From positions 346,327,989 to 346,391,988 of the forward strand of contig NC_077230.1 of NCBI RefSeq assembly GCF_027887165.1: a stretch of DNA of 64,000 nucleotides. Reading direction: 5' to 3'. The stretch is from Monodelphis domestica (lineage: Eukaryota; Chordata; Mammalia; Didelphimorphia; Didelphidae). Under the pieces are notes generated by a model. That model ran no database searches. It saw nothing but the letters and a program-made list of their open reading frames with translations, and had not been told where the DNA came from. A program made the translations under genes and the position numbers. This document shows, in pieces, positions 1-13,160 of the stretch (the first letter of the stretch is position 1; the number at the start of each line of letters is the position of its first letter).

Positions 1-156
1 GTAATCCAATTAGTTATTTAACAAGAGCAAAGATACAGAGAGGCAAGAATAAGCACAATGTGTCTAGGAGAACAAGAAGCCTCACTTGACAAGAGTAACA
101 GAACTATGTTAGGATAAATTAATGTGCACACTTTTTTCCCTCACTCCTGCCTTCAG

Positions 157-265
157 ACCAGAGCCATTGAGGGTCCCTAATTTCTTCCTTTCACCCAAGC
201 ATTTGGAGGTATCAATGAGAATGCTCTCTCTCTCTGCAGCTTCCCCATCAATCACAGCCCATCAG
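157..265 (+). CDS. C2CD3: C2CD3 internal coding exon (next to last one visible)
   Basis: A 109-bp open stretch is bordered by a polypyrimidine tract plus CAG at 154-156 and a consensus donor (CAG|GTAAGA) at 265/266. Read in the frame where the first base completes a split codon, it gives PEPLRVPNFFLSPKHLEV followed by SMRMLSLSAASPSITAHQ, and it ends on a codon boundary. I assign it to C2CD3, a C2-domain protein of centriole distal ends needed for centriole elongation, distal appendages and cilium assembly. The reasons are that C2CD3 is the gene immediately upstream of UCP3 in the same orientation in human, and that the terminal exon at 14395 is phase-compatible. The peptide lies C-terminal to the C2 domains. 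The gene name rests mainly on synteny and remembered resemblance; the exon structure is read directly. Confidence 0.72.
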
Positions 266-1103
266 GTAAGAACAAAGCAATGTTATTATCTGGAGAGACA
301 ACATTCACTTTGTTCTTTGATAAACCTTGAGGTGAAATGTGAGAATGTCACCAATAATCCACTTAAAATGGTGCCAGTAAGTAATCAGGTAGGTATTAAA
401 CAACTTTCTTTGTATCTAGTCCCATGTTTACTGTGTTTGAGGATGCAGGTTAAGTATAAAACTTGTTCTTTGCTTATCTTTATAGCACTTGTAGTTCAAT
501 GGAGCAAACATGTGAAGACCCATAAGTTTTAATAGACAATAAGCTTAATATGAGTTAAGCATTGTACCTAAGAAGCCACTAGTTTTATCTTAGACTACAA
601 AAATTAGGTTGAATGTCCCCAAAAGGCAGGTAACTGTTTCATTATTCTCTACCCAGGCAAGATCACTTGTAGAATACTAATACTATTCTTGGCAACATGT
701 TTTAGGAAGTGGGACAGAAAGTATCTGGTAGCTATCTTCCAATATCTATTATGGAACAGAATAGACTCGTTCTGTTTTGCCCAAGAATGTTAGAAGTAGG
801 TTCAATAGATGAGCATTTCCCAGAAGTAAATGGATGTAACCTACCTTCTATAAGAAAATAAACTCCATTTGGGAGTTCACTATGAGCTCTAATCCCCAAG
901 TTTCATGAAGACTCGCTTGAGAGAATATCAAGAGAAAAGTGATCAGGAATGTCAGATGCTACAGAAAGCTGTAAAGAATGAGAGTTGAGAAAAGGCCCTC
1001 AGATTTGGCAATTGAGAAATAATTGATCATTTTAGAGCATTGTTTCAGTTAAGTAATGAAGTTGGAAGCCAGAGATTAAAAGGGCTTAAGAAAGGAGTAA
1101 AAA

Positions 1104-1308
1104 GGGGACAGCTGGTTAGCTCAGTGGATTGAGAACCAGGCCTAGAGATGGGAGGTCCTAGGTTAAAATCTGGCCTCAGACACTTCCTAGCTGTGTGACC
1201 CTGGGAAAGTCACTTAAGCCCCATTGCCTAGCTCTTACCTCTCTTCTGCCTTGGAGCCAATACACAGTATTGACTCCAAGATGGAAGGTAAGGGTTTAAA
1301 AAAAAAAA
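1104..1308 (+). repeat. MAR1-type CORE-SINE, full length
   Basis: It has a tRNA-like head (A box near TTAGCTCAGTGGATT, B box GGTTAAAATCT), a MIR-type CORE (CTAGCTGTGTGACCCTGGG) and the usual tail CCAATACACAGTATTGACTC ending in A's. Target duplications AAAGGAGTAAAAA lie at 1091-1103 and 1306-1318. Confidence 0.9.
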
Positions 1309-2984
1309 GGAGTAAAAAGAATAAATGGGCTCTGGAGAAACTAAAGAAGGGAAAAGAAATCACTTTAAGGAGAGAAAAGATGGCTTATAGTGAAGGTAGT
1401 ATCTTACCTGAGAGCTGGGGGGGGGTAGGGAAGGGTAGAAAGGAAAGATTTGGGTAAGCAGTTTGGAAAAGAGAGATCAAGTTAATGGAAATTAATTGGC
1501 AAAATAACTTAAAACTTTGACACTGGCTTTACTGGAAGTTTTAGATTTGGTGTTTGGAAAATTCAGTATAATTATGTTGCCTGAGGCTGGACATCTTAGG
1601 GAAAGGAGTTATGTTCTAGTTGAGGAAATCAGAAATCATTTTTCAAATTGCAAGGTGTACCCCTTTGGTGGGAATAAGTCCATCTGTGGGATTGGGATAG
1701 TTTGCAACAGTGACCAAAACCACAATGATTCTTAGATAAATATTATAATAAATAAAAATTCAATTCTTAGAGAAATCCATTTATTCCTAGAAAACAGAGG
1801 TTCAAATCAGAGTAATGTGAAACTAGCATCAGGTTTTCTCTAACTGGTGAGAGATGGCAAAAGGCACTGGGCCCAGATATAGGTGATATGCGGGGAGTAG
1901 ATCGCTACAGGGGGAAAGGGCCCAGGCCCCACCTCAGAAGGAAGGGTTGGGTACTTGTGACCCCACAAAGCTAATTAGAGGATTTCAGGGCCCTGGTACA
2001 ATTACTTTGAATTCAGTACAGTGATTTTTGTTACCTTAGAAATATAAATTTTATTTTTGTTATGAAATTACATGACTGCTTAACTGAATAAAATGCAAGC
2101 TAAAAAAAAAATACATAGCTCTGCTAGAGGCAGAGGGAGAAAGATGGAAGAAGGAACTCCCACACTGATTGGGGAGACAAAATGTTCTCATACTGGAAAT
2201 AGTTATATAACCAAAATACATTAGAATCAAGTGTTCAGCTATTCTAAATATAATTGCAGGTGATTCTTGAGGGATGCCCCAGACCCAAGTGCTCTATCCA
2301 ACTCAGATTTTTCATCTTAATTTCATCCTACTTCCCCTCACATACTTTGTGTCCCATCTAGACTGGACAATTCATCATTGTTCTTCTTGTCTTTCATTCT
2401 CCCACTTCTCTGCATTCACAAAGGCGATCCATCCTCCATGACAAAAATAAACTCCTTTGTCATATCTGCATGTTTAAGTCTTCCTCTTCCCTCAAAGCTT
2501 AACTCAAGGGCTACTGCTTACTTGCTTGTCTCCTAAATGAAAGTGTTCTCTTCCTTGTATTTGCAAAAAGCACTTTTTCTGCATTATCCTCTACAACCAT
2601 ATAATACTAGACCTTATATCATACTTATTGTATATGTGTCATGTTCCCTTCTGCCCAAATGGAGAGTGTGAGCACTGAGGACAGAGACTCTTCTCTTAGT
2701 CTTTGTTTTCCATGTGTCTAGTACAGGGCATCATCCATAATGGACTCATTTAATAACTATTTGTTGAATTGAAGAGGAGCCACATATCCTCTCCAGACAA
2801 GCCCCAGTGACTCCCCACATCCACCACAGCTCTCTCCAAACAAGACGCATTGAGTCTATTTGGACTGTCATGAGCTCCCCTCTAAGAGCTGGACCTATTT
2901 GATTAGCCTGCTCCTCCCTCACACAGCAGAGAAAACAACCAGTTAATAAATACTTCACAAGTAACTACTACATGCCTCGTCCTG

Positions 2985-3140
2985 AGCAACTAGAAGCCTT
3001 GGGTCCCAGGTTCAGGGTTCCAACTTTGCCAGTGTTTTGCTTTGTGACATTGAACAAGTCTTCCTCAGTTTCCTTAGCTGTAAAATTAGTGGTTTGAATT
3101 TCCAAGGTCACTTCCAGCTATGATGTACTGTGTCCGTAGA
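2985..3140 (+). repeat. MIR-like SINE fragment
   Basis: A diverged CORE (TTTGTGACATTGAACAAGTC) is followed by CTCAGTTTCCTTAGCTGTAA and a TTCCAGCTATGATG-type tail typical of MIR/THER elements. Confidence 0.5.
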
Positions 3141-3367
3141 TGTCTTATGGTTTTAAATGTATGTTCATTTCAACTCAAACTTTTGCTAAGTGCCCATTCT
3201 GTGCAAAACACTATATTCTTTATTTTGAAGTGCCTATAAAAGCTCTCACATTTGGTATTAACGCTAAACTCTCATATTTGTAGAACAATTTACAGTTTAT
3301 TCATTAGAATTTACAAAGCACTCTGCATATGTTGTCATTAAATCCTCTCAAATAAACCTGTGATATA

Positions 3368-3475
3368 GCCTAAGACACTTCCCACCTATGTGTCCCTGGG
3401 CAAGTCACTTAACCACAGTTGCCTAGCCCTTAATCACTCTTGTGCCTTAGAATCAATACTTACTATCGATATGCC
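3368..3475 (+). repeat. MAR1 SINE, 5'-truncated
   Basis: Only the CORE (CTATGTGTCCCTGGGCAAGT) and the tail (GTGCCTTAGAATCAATACTT) remain. Confidence 0.65.
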
Positions 3476-4650
3476 TGTGTTGTAAATAATATTCTATCCA
3501 ACAAATTGATGTCAACATAACGTCAATTAAATATCTATATGTAGAACTTGTGCAAGTCTTAATTGAGAAAGAAGTTAGAAATGAATGCTACAAAGGAGCT
3601 TGACTTAAGCACCAAGAAAAGTCACAAGGAAAATCCTTTGAGGGGTCTGAGAATCACAGAATCTCAGAAGTGGGAGAAACCTCAAAGATCAAGTAGGCCA
3701 ACCCTTACCTTAACAAAATACCCATCTGTATCATCTCTGCCAATTAAACACCTCAATTTTTTGAGGACAAGGATTAGTCATCCTTCTGAGACATCCCCTT
3801 CCAATTTGGGGTGACTTTCATTGTTGGAAAGTTTATTTCTGACCACCCAAAATCCAATGAGTCTATAGACCACAATATAATAGAAAGATCCATTGGACTT
3901 CTGGCAGAGAACATAGTTTCCTGTTTCTTACATTTTCTAGCTACATAGCAGTAGACTAGTGATGCTATAGTGTTGTTTTAATACCTGTTCTGACCTTCAA
4001 GTGTGGTAAAAATAAAGTCATGGTGGTAGGAGGTGGTTTTTATTTTCAGCACAACTCCCTCCAAGTAACTGGCCAGCTAAAGCCAAAGGGGAACCTCTAA
4101 TGAGGAAGCTGAGAAGTCAGATTCCCCCAAAAACTAAAGGCCCAAAGGGCAAGCAAGGGGACATTGCCTGATACTGCTTGGCTTCTTGCTATAAGATTAA
4201 GGTGAGTGGCCTGCCCTACCTCCTCTCATATCATTCCATTATAATATGAGACTATAGTCTCAGTACTGCTTTGTTATGTTGGGTAAGTGGAAGTGTTTTA
4301 GCAGAAGTTCAATATTCATCTAGTGTTATAAAGGACTTAGAACTATTTGGAAGGAAGTTGGACCAGAACTACAGGACTTCTTGACCTTTTTTGTGTGTTG
4401 TGTAGTCATGTGTCATGGCAGTCTGGTGAAATCCATGGACCCCTTCTCAGTATGGTTTTTTTTATTTGTCATTAAACAAAACACAAAATTTGTTAGAGGT
4501 TAGAGAAAATACAGGCTTTTTTCCCCTATCCAAATTTCTATCCAAGATCTATCTAAGGATCCCAGGTTAAGAACCCTTAGACTTGATGCTTTCTTTAATT
4601 TAAGTGTATTTCTACAGTAAACCAAATACTACTTTAAAAGAGTCTCTAGA

Positions 4651-4771
4651 GGGGCAGCTGAGTGGCTCAGTGGATTGAGAGCCAGGCCTAGAAGCCAGAG
4701 GTCCTAGGTTCAAATACGGCCTCAGATGCTTCCTAGTACACAGTATTGCTTCCAAGATGTAAGGTAAGGGA
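4651..4771 (+). repeat. MAR1 SINE with an internal deletion
   Basis: A complete head, GGGGCAGCTGAGTGGCTCAG, runs to CTTCCTAG and then joins directly to TACACAGTATTGCTTCCAAG, so about 85 bp of CORE and body are missing. Confidence 0.8.
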
Positions 4772-4879
4772 TTGTGTTGGTTTTGTGGTTTGTTTTTTAA
4801 GAGAGAGACACCTGAACTGGGTTGGAAGAAGCTACAATCCAGTCACAGGTGTTTTGGATTGTAGTTAAGGGTGCAGGGG

Positions 4880-4905
4880 CCTGACAGGGAAGGGGGGGGG
4901 GGGGA
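4880..4905 (+). repeat. Poly-G run
   Basis: An uninterrupted run of at least 13 G's lies near 4892-4904, just after GACAGGGAA. It is a homopolymer prone to slippage and G-quadruplex formation. Confidence 0.6.
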
Positions 4906-5254
4906 CCTTGTGTTCAGAACTTGTATATATTGCCTGTTTGCTCCCTAGTCACTCAGCACTTCTTAGCCCATCATTGAAGTGCTCTCTTTCATCAAGGGGA
5001 ATAAACTGCCTCTTGTTACTCCTAAAATAAAATAAAATAATAGAGAGAGAGTCTGTAAGAGAAAGGCACTCAAGCATCTACCAAAAATGGAAGGAAGAAG
5101 CAGCATAAAGTAAAAAAATACCCTGGCCTAGACTGAAAGAAACCCAAGTTAGAGTCCCAGTTCTTCCAGTGGTCAGTTTGTGAACTGGGGAAGTGAACAC
5201 TACTCTCTGGATCCACTTTCCCTTTGGTAAAAAGAAAATATTGGACTAGATGTT

Positions 5255-5850
5255 CAGAGAACCACAGATTTTGAGAGTTGGAAGGCACCCCAGATGTGTA
5301 TTTATCCAACCCATTCCTGAACAAGTATCTCCTCCACAACAAACTCACCATATACCCAAACAAGTTTAGCTTGAAAACTCCATTGAAAGAAAATCTGCTA
5401 CCTCATGAAGAAACCTATTCCATTTTTTTATTACCTCTAATTGCTAGAAAGTTTTTGCATAATATCAAAACTTAAACTATTCCCCTTTGGAACTTGTATG
5501 CATTGTTCCCTCTTCTGCCCTCCAAACCCAAGGAGGTATCATGCAATGCTCTCATGGCCTCCAGGCTAAATATCCACTGTTGCTTCACCTGATCTTCATA
5601 TGATATGGTCTAGAGATCCTACACCATTTTGGTTTTTCTCCTGTTCTCCTTCAAGCTTATCAACATCCATCCTATAATGTGACGTTCTAAACACAATACT
5701 GCTGACGCAATCTGACCTGAGTAAGCAGAGCACAAGATAACTATCAGCTCCTTCTAGAATCTTTGCCTTCTTTAATATAGCCAAAGCTGTCTTTAGTTTT
5801 CTTGGTTGCCATGTGACTTTGTTGACTATCCCAAGATCTTTCATCTACTA
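5255..5850 (-). repeat. Antisense L3/CR1-type LINE relic
   Basis: The + strand carries the reverse complement of the CR1/L3 3' half: TTGAGAGTTGGAAGGCACCC, then AGAAAGTTTTTGCATAATAT and later CTTGGTTGCCATGTGACTTT. Weakly open frames here have no splice or coding support. Another piece of the same family lies at about 3640-3835. Confidence 0.55.
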
Positions 5851-6904
5851 AACCCTGATAAAAAAAAACAGGATATGGTTACGTTTGGTATTACCCATCC
5901 TTGATGAAACTCTCTTATGATTACCACTTCTTTTCTATATATTCAATAGCCATTTCTTTAGGAAATCTAGAATTTGCCAGAATTAAAAGTTCAGCCCACT
6001 GACATGTAGATTTTCTCCTCTTTTTCTGAGAACTAAATTTACCCTTTCCCAAAATCTTCCAAAAATCATGATGGTAACTCAGTAGGCACTTCTGCCAGCT
6101 CTGTTGGTAACTTAGACTGTGGTTCATCTAGGCAGATGATGTGAACTCAATACTTTCTTACTATTTCCTTTCTTACTTTCTATTTCCTTACTTAATTGAG
6201 GTGTCTACTAGCTGTTTCCACAGAAGCTCCATCATGAGGTAAATGGTGTTTAGAGATATGCTGCAGTATAAAAAGCATATTCGTAGTACTGAAAGAGTCT
6301 TTGACACCATCTAATCTAGTCCCAGGTTCAAATCCCAGCCCTTTGTTCCCTATGTGGACTTAGCTCCTTCCATAAAATTAGATGATCATAAACTAGCTCC
6401 ATCGTTCCTCCAGCTTTTACACCTTGTGATCAATGATGGTCAGAGATATAAAGTGACTAAACTAGACTAGACACACAGCAAGTCTGCAAGGGAAAACCAG
6501 GAAATATCACTACCAACCTAGAACCCTGAAACTACAGACAAAGGAGAATGGATAATATAATCAATTGTTCAAATTAAATGCATGTCTCTGGACTAGGCTT
6601 TCTAGGCAAGATATAGGACCTGGAGGGTCAAGAAGGAGCAAGAAAGGGAAGGAGGAAGAACATGATATATCATCTGTCCATTTTCTGTGTTTTGTTCTCC
6701 ATTCAGTTAAATTCAACATATAGCTATTAAGTGCCTATCTTGTGCACATAGTGAATTGAACAATCACAAATTACAAACATCCATCCCATATGTACTTTGC
6801 CAGCTCTTGAATATCTAATCTATCAGTTTCCTGCCCTGAGTGTTCCTCACTCCTTTGTGCATCATTACTTTTGTCCCCAAGAACAAAGTATTCCTCTGGT
6901 TGGG

Positions 6905-7135
6905 GCAGCTAGATAGAACACCAGGCCTGGACTCAAATGTGGCCTCTGACATTTCTTAGCTGTGTAACTCTGAACGAGTCACTTAACCCTTGTTTGTTCC
7001 AATTTTCCTAAAACGAGGATAATAATAGCACCTACCTCTCAGGATTGTTGTGACTATCAAATGAGATATTTTAAAGTGCTTAACATAGTGCCTCATACAT
7101 CATAGATAATAATAAATATATAAATGTGTATTATT
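6905..7135 (+). repeat. CORE-SINE with MIR/THER-type tail
   Basis: A GGGGCAGCTAGATAGA head is followed by the CORE and then GAGGATAATAATAGCACCTA and AAAGTGCTTAACATAGTGCC, the L2-like tail of MIR/THER SINEs. Confidence 0.65.
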
Positions 7136-8028
7136 AGCTGTTACCATTAGCAGGGTCCCTCCTCTGCCCTTCTAAATGATTCAATATCTGATAAAAATCG
7201 ATTAGCCATCATTAAGGTCAAGATTTGAAATAGAGGTTGAAAGTCACCCTTACATCCAGATTTCTTTTGAATACAACCTGATTTTTTTTCCTATCATTTC
7301 CCCCTTCTTATTCCTTTTTCATTTCCTCTTTCTCCTTTCCCCCTTCATCCTCTCTCCCTCGGGTAGCCTTTACAAGCACATTTTGTACACACACCATAAG
7401 CAAAATTGGCCTGCTCTTTATTGGGGCTAACCCAGACCCATAAGGAAAATCGAGATTTAAAAGCTAAAATGTTTTTGATAAAATAAGACCATTTTGATAC
7501 TTGTGGCATGCCCTCCTACAGAGCCTCTGTAGAAATACAGCAACACCAATGTGACCCATGGCCAAGGGTGTATAAAGGCCAAAGAGCAGCTTGTGAAAAT
7601 ATACACACAACAGCAGCTGTTACCAAGATCCCTGTCTGGGAAAGGGCATAGAGGCAAAAGAGGCTGAGCTAATACTCTGGAATTGGCTTTGGGAACTCCG
7701 AGCCCCCTATACTGCTGTAGCCTAAGAAAAAACAGTGAAAGGAGAAACTTTACATACTGGTTCTCTTCCCCCCGCCGCCTTTGTATGAGAGGCAGTAGGA
7801 AAAATCCCCAGGAGTCAGAGTTCCCAGGTTCCAGTCCTGGCCCTATCACTCTGCATAGACCAACTTCCCCAAGCAAATCCTTTCCCAAAAATAAAGCTCA
7901 ATTTCCTCAGTTTCCCTTCCGTAAAATGCAGATAATAGCTTCTGCCTTGCCAGATATCACAGGAATATTATGAGGACTAAATAAGATAACTTAAGAAGCT
8001 TTGAAATATTTTTATATAGAAATTAGAG

Positions 8029-8230
8029 GGGGCAGCTGGGTGGCTCAGTGGATTGAGAGCCAGGCCTAGAGACGGGAGGTCCTAGGTTCAAATCTATCCT
8101 CAGACACTTCCTAGCTGTGTGACCCTGGGCAAGTCACTTGACCCCCATTGCCTAGCCCTTACCACTCTTCTGCCTTGGAGCCAATACACAGTATTGACTC
8201 CAAGACAGAAGGTGAGGGTTTAAGAAAAAA
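8029..8230 (+). repeat. MAR1 SINE, full length
   Basis: It runs GGGGCAGCTGGGTGGCTCAG through CCAATACACAGTATTGACTC to an A-rich end. Short flanking duplications of the AGAAATTAG type lie on both sides. Confidence 0.9.
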
Positions 8231-8470
8231 AGAAAAGAAATTAGGGGAATTTTGACTCCATCTATCTGATTCTTCTTCCAGTTCTACCATTTGTTAGCAT
8301 CACTTTGAGCATATCATCTTTCTTGGGACTCAGTTGTGCAGTAGATTCAGTGCTGACTTCAAGGCAGGAACACTTGAGTTTGAATCCTGCCTGCAATACT
8401 AGCTGTAGAGTTGCTTGGACCATCCTTCTGCCTTCTCTAGAGCCTTATACACAGAAAGGAAATGTTTATT

Positions 8471-8679
8471 TTCATGATTTTTTTTAAACCCTTAACTTCA
8501 GTCTTAGAGTCAGTACCTTGTGTTGGTCCCAAGGCAGAAAAGCAGTAAGGGCTAAGCAATGAGCATTAAGTGTCTTGCCCAGGGTGAAACAGCTAGGAAG
8601 TATCTGAGGCTAGATTTGAACCCAGGACCTCCCATCTCAAGGCCTGGCTGTCAATTCTCTAAGCCATCTGGCTGCCCCA
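8471..8679 (-). repeat. MAR1 SINE, antisense, full length
   Basis: The reverse complement of the MAR1 consensus ends GGCTGCCCC. It is flanked by perfect 16-bp target duplications AAAGGAAATGTTTATT at 8455-8470 and 8680-8695. Confidence 0.92.
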
Positions 8680-9299
8680 AAAGGAAATGTTTATTAACTG
8701 AGTAAATGTAGTACATCCAAATCTGGCTGAACAATCTGTGCAATATAGACTACTGTGTTCTTGTGGACGGAATGAATGATAGAGTGAGGTGGATTTGGAA
8801 CTAGCTGCATAGCCAGACCTTGAAGAGCAGTCATTAATCCTTCAGTGTAAGCTTTGAAGTTTGAAGGATATCTCTAGTGGGGCACCTCAGAGGTTTGTAC
8901 TTGGACCTCTGTTTAACATCTTTTTCAATGGTTTGGTTAAATGCATGCCTATTAAAAATTCTAATAATAGGTAGCACTAATAGCACAAATGATGGGAAAG
9001 AGTTTTACAAATATAATTTTATTTGGTACTTGCAACTACCCTGGGCAGTAGGTGCTATTTTCCCCCATTTTATAGATAAGGAAACTGAGACAAGATAAAA
9101 GTATGGTAATTTGCCCAAGGTCTCACATCTAGTAAATGTCTATGGCCAGATTTGAACTCATGTCCTCCAGACTCCAAGACCTTCACTCTATGCATTGTTG
9201 TCCATCTACCTCTTAACAGCTGAGAGGTATAGATAATACATTAGAAAACAGGATCAGGATCCAAAAATATGTTGGCAGGTTACAACATTGTATTGCATC

Positions 9300-9850
9300 T
9301 AATAAAGTCAGTCAACAAATCAAAGGCCTTCTGTGTGCCAGCTAAGCGCTGGGAATACAGAGAAAGAAGAAAGGTCTTCCTTGCTTTAAGGAGCTTTATG
9401 ATCCAATGAGGGAAACAACATGGAAACAACTAGAAAAAGAAATTATATCCTGGATAAACCAGAGATAATAAAGGGAAGGTGTTAGCAATAAGGGGGATCA
9501 GACAGGCGTCCAGCAAAACGTGGGATTTGAGCTGGGACTTGGAGGCAGGGTTGAGAAAGGAGAGTATTCCACAGGGGCAGCCAGTGAAAACTGGAACAGC
9601 AAGGAGGCTGATGTACTGGATCTCAGTATACGGAGGAGGCAAATGAGAACTAAGATGTAAGAAGACTGGAAAGGTAGAAAGTGGCCGTTAAAGTACTTTA
9701 AAAGCCAAACCAAAGATTTTATATTTGACCCTGGAGGTGCTAGGAAGCCCTTAGAATTTATTGATGGGGGGAAGGGCCTATGTAACGTGGTCAGATCTAC
9801 ACTTTAAGAGCACATTGACAGCTGAGGACTGGAGTGGAGGAGAGTCTTGA
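9300..9850 (+). repeat. Ancient medium-repetition element
   Basis: The series CTAAGCGCTGGGAATACAGA, GGAGCTTTATGATCCAATGA, AGTATTCCACAGGGGCAGCC and GTGGTCAGATCTACACTTTA matches a repeat type common in therian genomes whose formal name I cannot give. Related copies lie at about 24.98-26.72 kb and 50.12-50.75 kb. Confidence 0.5.
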
Positions 9851-10984
9851 GGCAGAGAGCAACCAGCAAGCAGGCAGCAGGTCAGGTGCTGGGTGATCTA
9901 CTAAGGACCGAATGGAGGAAGTGTGGCTGTGCAAAGTGTGCCTGGCCACGACCCTGAGTCAACTTGGAAGAAGAATTAGATTGGTTGTGCTCAGCCCCAG
10001 AGGGCAGCACTGCAAACAGCCGGGGGGAGGTACAGACAGTTTAAGCTTGATCTAAAACTAGTCAACTGAGCAGTCCCAAAGGTGAACAGGACCCTTTGAG
10101 GGACAGTGAGTTCCCTAAGGAAACGCTGCACGGCCACTTGTCACAACAGTTGTCCATAGGACTTCTTTCAGAGTACCTGCCATCTTAAACATGGTGTGAT
10201 TCTAACCAGAGACGGCGAGGCATGAGCTGGTCTTAAACTACTAAACTACAGAAAACACTGGGGTGGGGCAGCGGAGGGAACAGCTGATGCTCCGGTGAGA
10301 TTAAGGGTATGACCTGGGCCCAAGGCAGGGAGTCTGAAATGACCCTTCCATAGTCAAGGACTCAGTAAGAAACTTGGGCCTGTTTAGAGGGAAAGGTGGG
10401 AGGGGAGGTGCAGAGAAAAACCATATTTCTTATTTCTGGAGCTCTTTAAGGTTGTACAGAGCATATTCCTCACAACAGTTCTATATAGGGAGTCTACCAA
10501 GGGTTAGCATCATCACTTCACCATAGAGGAAGCAATGACACCGAGGTAAATTTCCTTGATCACAGTAGTTACTATAAGTGTCAAAGGCAAGATCAAAACC
10601 CCCTGGGACCAATCCAGCATTCTTCTCACTATACCACATTGCTTCTCTTAGACAAGAGCCTTGAATGCCAGGTTAAGAATATACTTCCCCAAAATGGGTA
10701 GTCCCTGTGTGATTTTTTTTTCCCCTAAATTATATTCCTATGTCCTGATAAGGCGTGTCATCTTGGTTACTACAGTATTTTGAAAATGTATTTTAAGGTA
10801 TTCCTTTATTATGTACAACCCAAAATATTGGGGCATTTTGTATATTACGTAGAATTCTATGAGTACAGCTTTTCTTAATTCTTCCTGCCATTTGTCATGA
10901 TTATTTTAAAATTACATATGTGTTGCATGAAAATATTCTGTTTTCTTAAGAAAAAAATAAATTCCAAATTAACTGGGGGGAGAG

Positions 10985-11050
10985 GGATATATATAGATAT
11001 AGATAAAGATATAAATATACACAGATATAGATATAGATACACATACACAC
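10985..11050. repeat. ATAGAT-type simple repeat
   Basis: Degenerate GATATA/GATATAGATAC units are followed by ACACAC, directly before a MAR1 SINE. Confidence 0.8.
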
Positions 11051-11056
11051 TTCCCT

Positions 11057-11240
11057 GGGGCAGCTTGGTAGCTCAGTAGACAGAGCCTAGAGATAGATTC
11101 GGGGTTCAATTTTGACCTCAGATACTTCCTAGCTATGTGAGGCAAGTCGCTTAACCCCAGTTGTCTGGCCCTCAACACTCTTCTGCCTTGGAATCAATAT
11201 TTAGTATTGATTCTAAAACTGAAGGCAAGGCAAGGATTTT
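11057..11240 (+). repeat. MAR1 SINE
   Basis: GGGGCAGCTTGGTAGCTCAG runs to GAATCAATATTTAGTATTGA and a T-rich junction; moderately diverged. Confidence 0.85.
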
Positions 11241-11934
11241 TTTTTTTTAGGTACTTCTCTACCCTCTCCATCTCCTTGTCTCCAGCTATACCTCCTTCCC
11301 TAGGGGCTAGGGAATTGTTTTCATTCCCTCTTTCCCTCCCAGGAGTACCAGTCTCAGCAGAGAGTTCTGGGGATAGCGCCAAGGGAAGGAGGTGCCAATT
11401 AGGGGAAAGTTGAGCCCAGTACAACTATCTTTAGATTTCACAAATAAAGCTCTGAGCCCTTCCTGAGGACTTGGTTCCTTATTTATTTTGTTTTTAGCCT
11501 CTGACTCAGCATTGGTGGAAATTCAGAAACAACTCAGAAAAAGAAAACCGTCCAAGTCCCATGAGGAACTGCAAGAGGGAACTAGGGAATGAGGCAAAGG
11601 CCAGTCAAGGGCAGCTAAAGGCAGTCAGTGACCTCAGGCCCAGTGCCATGGAGGAAAGTAGTAGAAAGGGTGTCGTGAGGGACAGATAAGCTGCTCGTTC
11701 ATGGGGGAAGGAAGGGCAGTTTAGAGGTAGGGAACCAGGAATTTTCTTGTCACTGTCCCTAGCCCTCAATTCTTATTTCTTTCTCTGATTCCTGAGAAAG
11801 TAGGGCCAGGGTAGTTTATAATTTTAGGCCACCAAAGTAGAAATTTTTCTTGACTAAACATGTTTGTAATAGGAGTTTTGTTTCTCTTCCTTTCTTCCTC
11901 ATTCTCCCAAAACCCATTAAGAAAACAAGGATCT

Positions 11935-12047
11935 GGGGGCAGCTGGGCAACTTAGTGGATCTAGAGCCAGGCCTAGAGACAGGAGGTCCTAGGTTCAAAT
12001 GTGACCTCAGACACTTCCCAGCTGCATAACGCTGGGCAAGTCACTTT

Positions 12048-12080
<33 letters not shown>

Positions 12081-12120
12081 ATTGCCTAGCCCTTACCACT
12101 CTTCTGCTTTGGAATCAATA
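11935..12120 (+). repeat. MAR1 SINE carrying a CA repeat inside its CORE
   Basis: The head and CORE reach GGGCAAGTCACTT, then a (CA)n tract (12051-12079) intervenes before CATTGCCTAGCCCTTACCAC. The 3' end runs straight into the GGAA microsatellite. Confidence 0.85.
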
Positions 12121-12315
<195 letters not shown>

Positions 12316-12954
12316 CTGAAAATAGAATTTAATACTAGGGAGTAAAAACTTAATGTGGAGTTAAAGGTTCTCATCTTAATTCTACCTTCCTGTGTGCTCT
12401 TAAGCAAGTTACTCCCCTCTGGGCCTCAGTTTCCTTATCTAGTCAACTCTGTGATCTCTAGGATCCCTTCTGGCTCTAAATCCTATCAATGATCCTGGTC
12501 AGACCCCGGTGGGCCCTCAGATCATAGATTAGTAAAGTTGATGGACTCTTTCATTTTTCAGGTGACCAAAATTGAGGCCTAGGGAGAAGAGATTTTCTCT
12601 AAACCCACATTGTGAGTCAGAGATAGAGCTGAGAACAGAATTAAGGACTCTAGGCATTCCCTCGTGCCCCACATGAGAGATTTTGCCACCTGAGCACTTA
12701 CCTTTTGCCCTAACCTTGCCTTTTTGTTTTGCTGTGGGGTAGATGGGGGCTTTCAGACAGGAGGTAGGGTGAGGACAAGGGAGAAAAAAAATGCCAGAGC
12801 ACTTCTGAGCTACATAAATATCTCTGGCCAAGAGCCAGCTGGTCACGCTGTTCCTGTCTCCTCTCACTGGTGGCCCTGCCAAAGAATAATATTGTAATAC
12901 TATCATCTCTCATACAGTTTTACAAGGTCTGAGAAGTAATAAGTGCAATGATAG

Positions 12955-13160
12955 TGCACCTGGGCTTGGAGTCAAGAAAGCCTGAGATCAAATTTGGTTT
13001 CGGACACTGACTAGCTATATGATTGTGGGCAAGTCATTTCATCTTCCCTTACTTCCTTTTCCTCATAAAATGGAGGTAACACTAGCCCATACCTCCAAGT
13101 GTTGATGTGAGAATCAAATGAGATGGCATTTGTAAAGTGCTTTTATTTCTTATTATTTCT
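12955..13160 (+). repeat. MIR/THER-type SINE
   Basis: GGCTTGGAGTCAAGAAAGCC head, CORE, then AAAATGGAGGTAACACTAGC and CAAATGAGATGGCATTTGTA. Confidence 0.6.

Noticed and set aside
4790-5035. LTR-like stretch with TATATATT followed about 75 bp later by AATAAACTGCC
   Set aside because: The promoter and polyadenylation spacing is suggestive, but no TG/CA ends or duplications are found and it adjoins a deleted SINE; too weak to call.
8029-8110. tRNA-like box A and box B sequences at SINE starts
   Set aside because: These occur in every MAR1 head in the window and belong to the SINE promoter; none folds into a proper tRNA in isolation.
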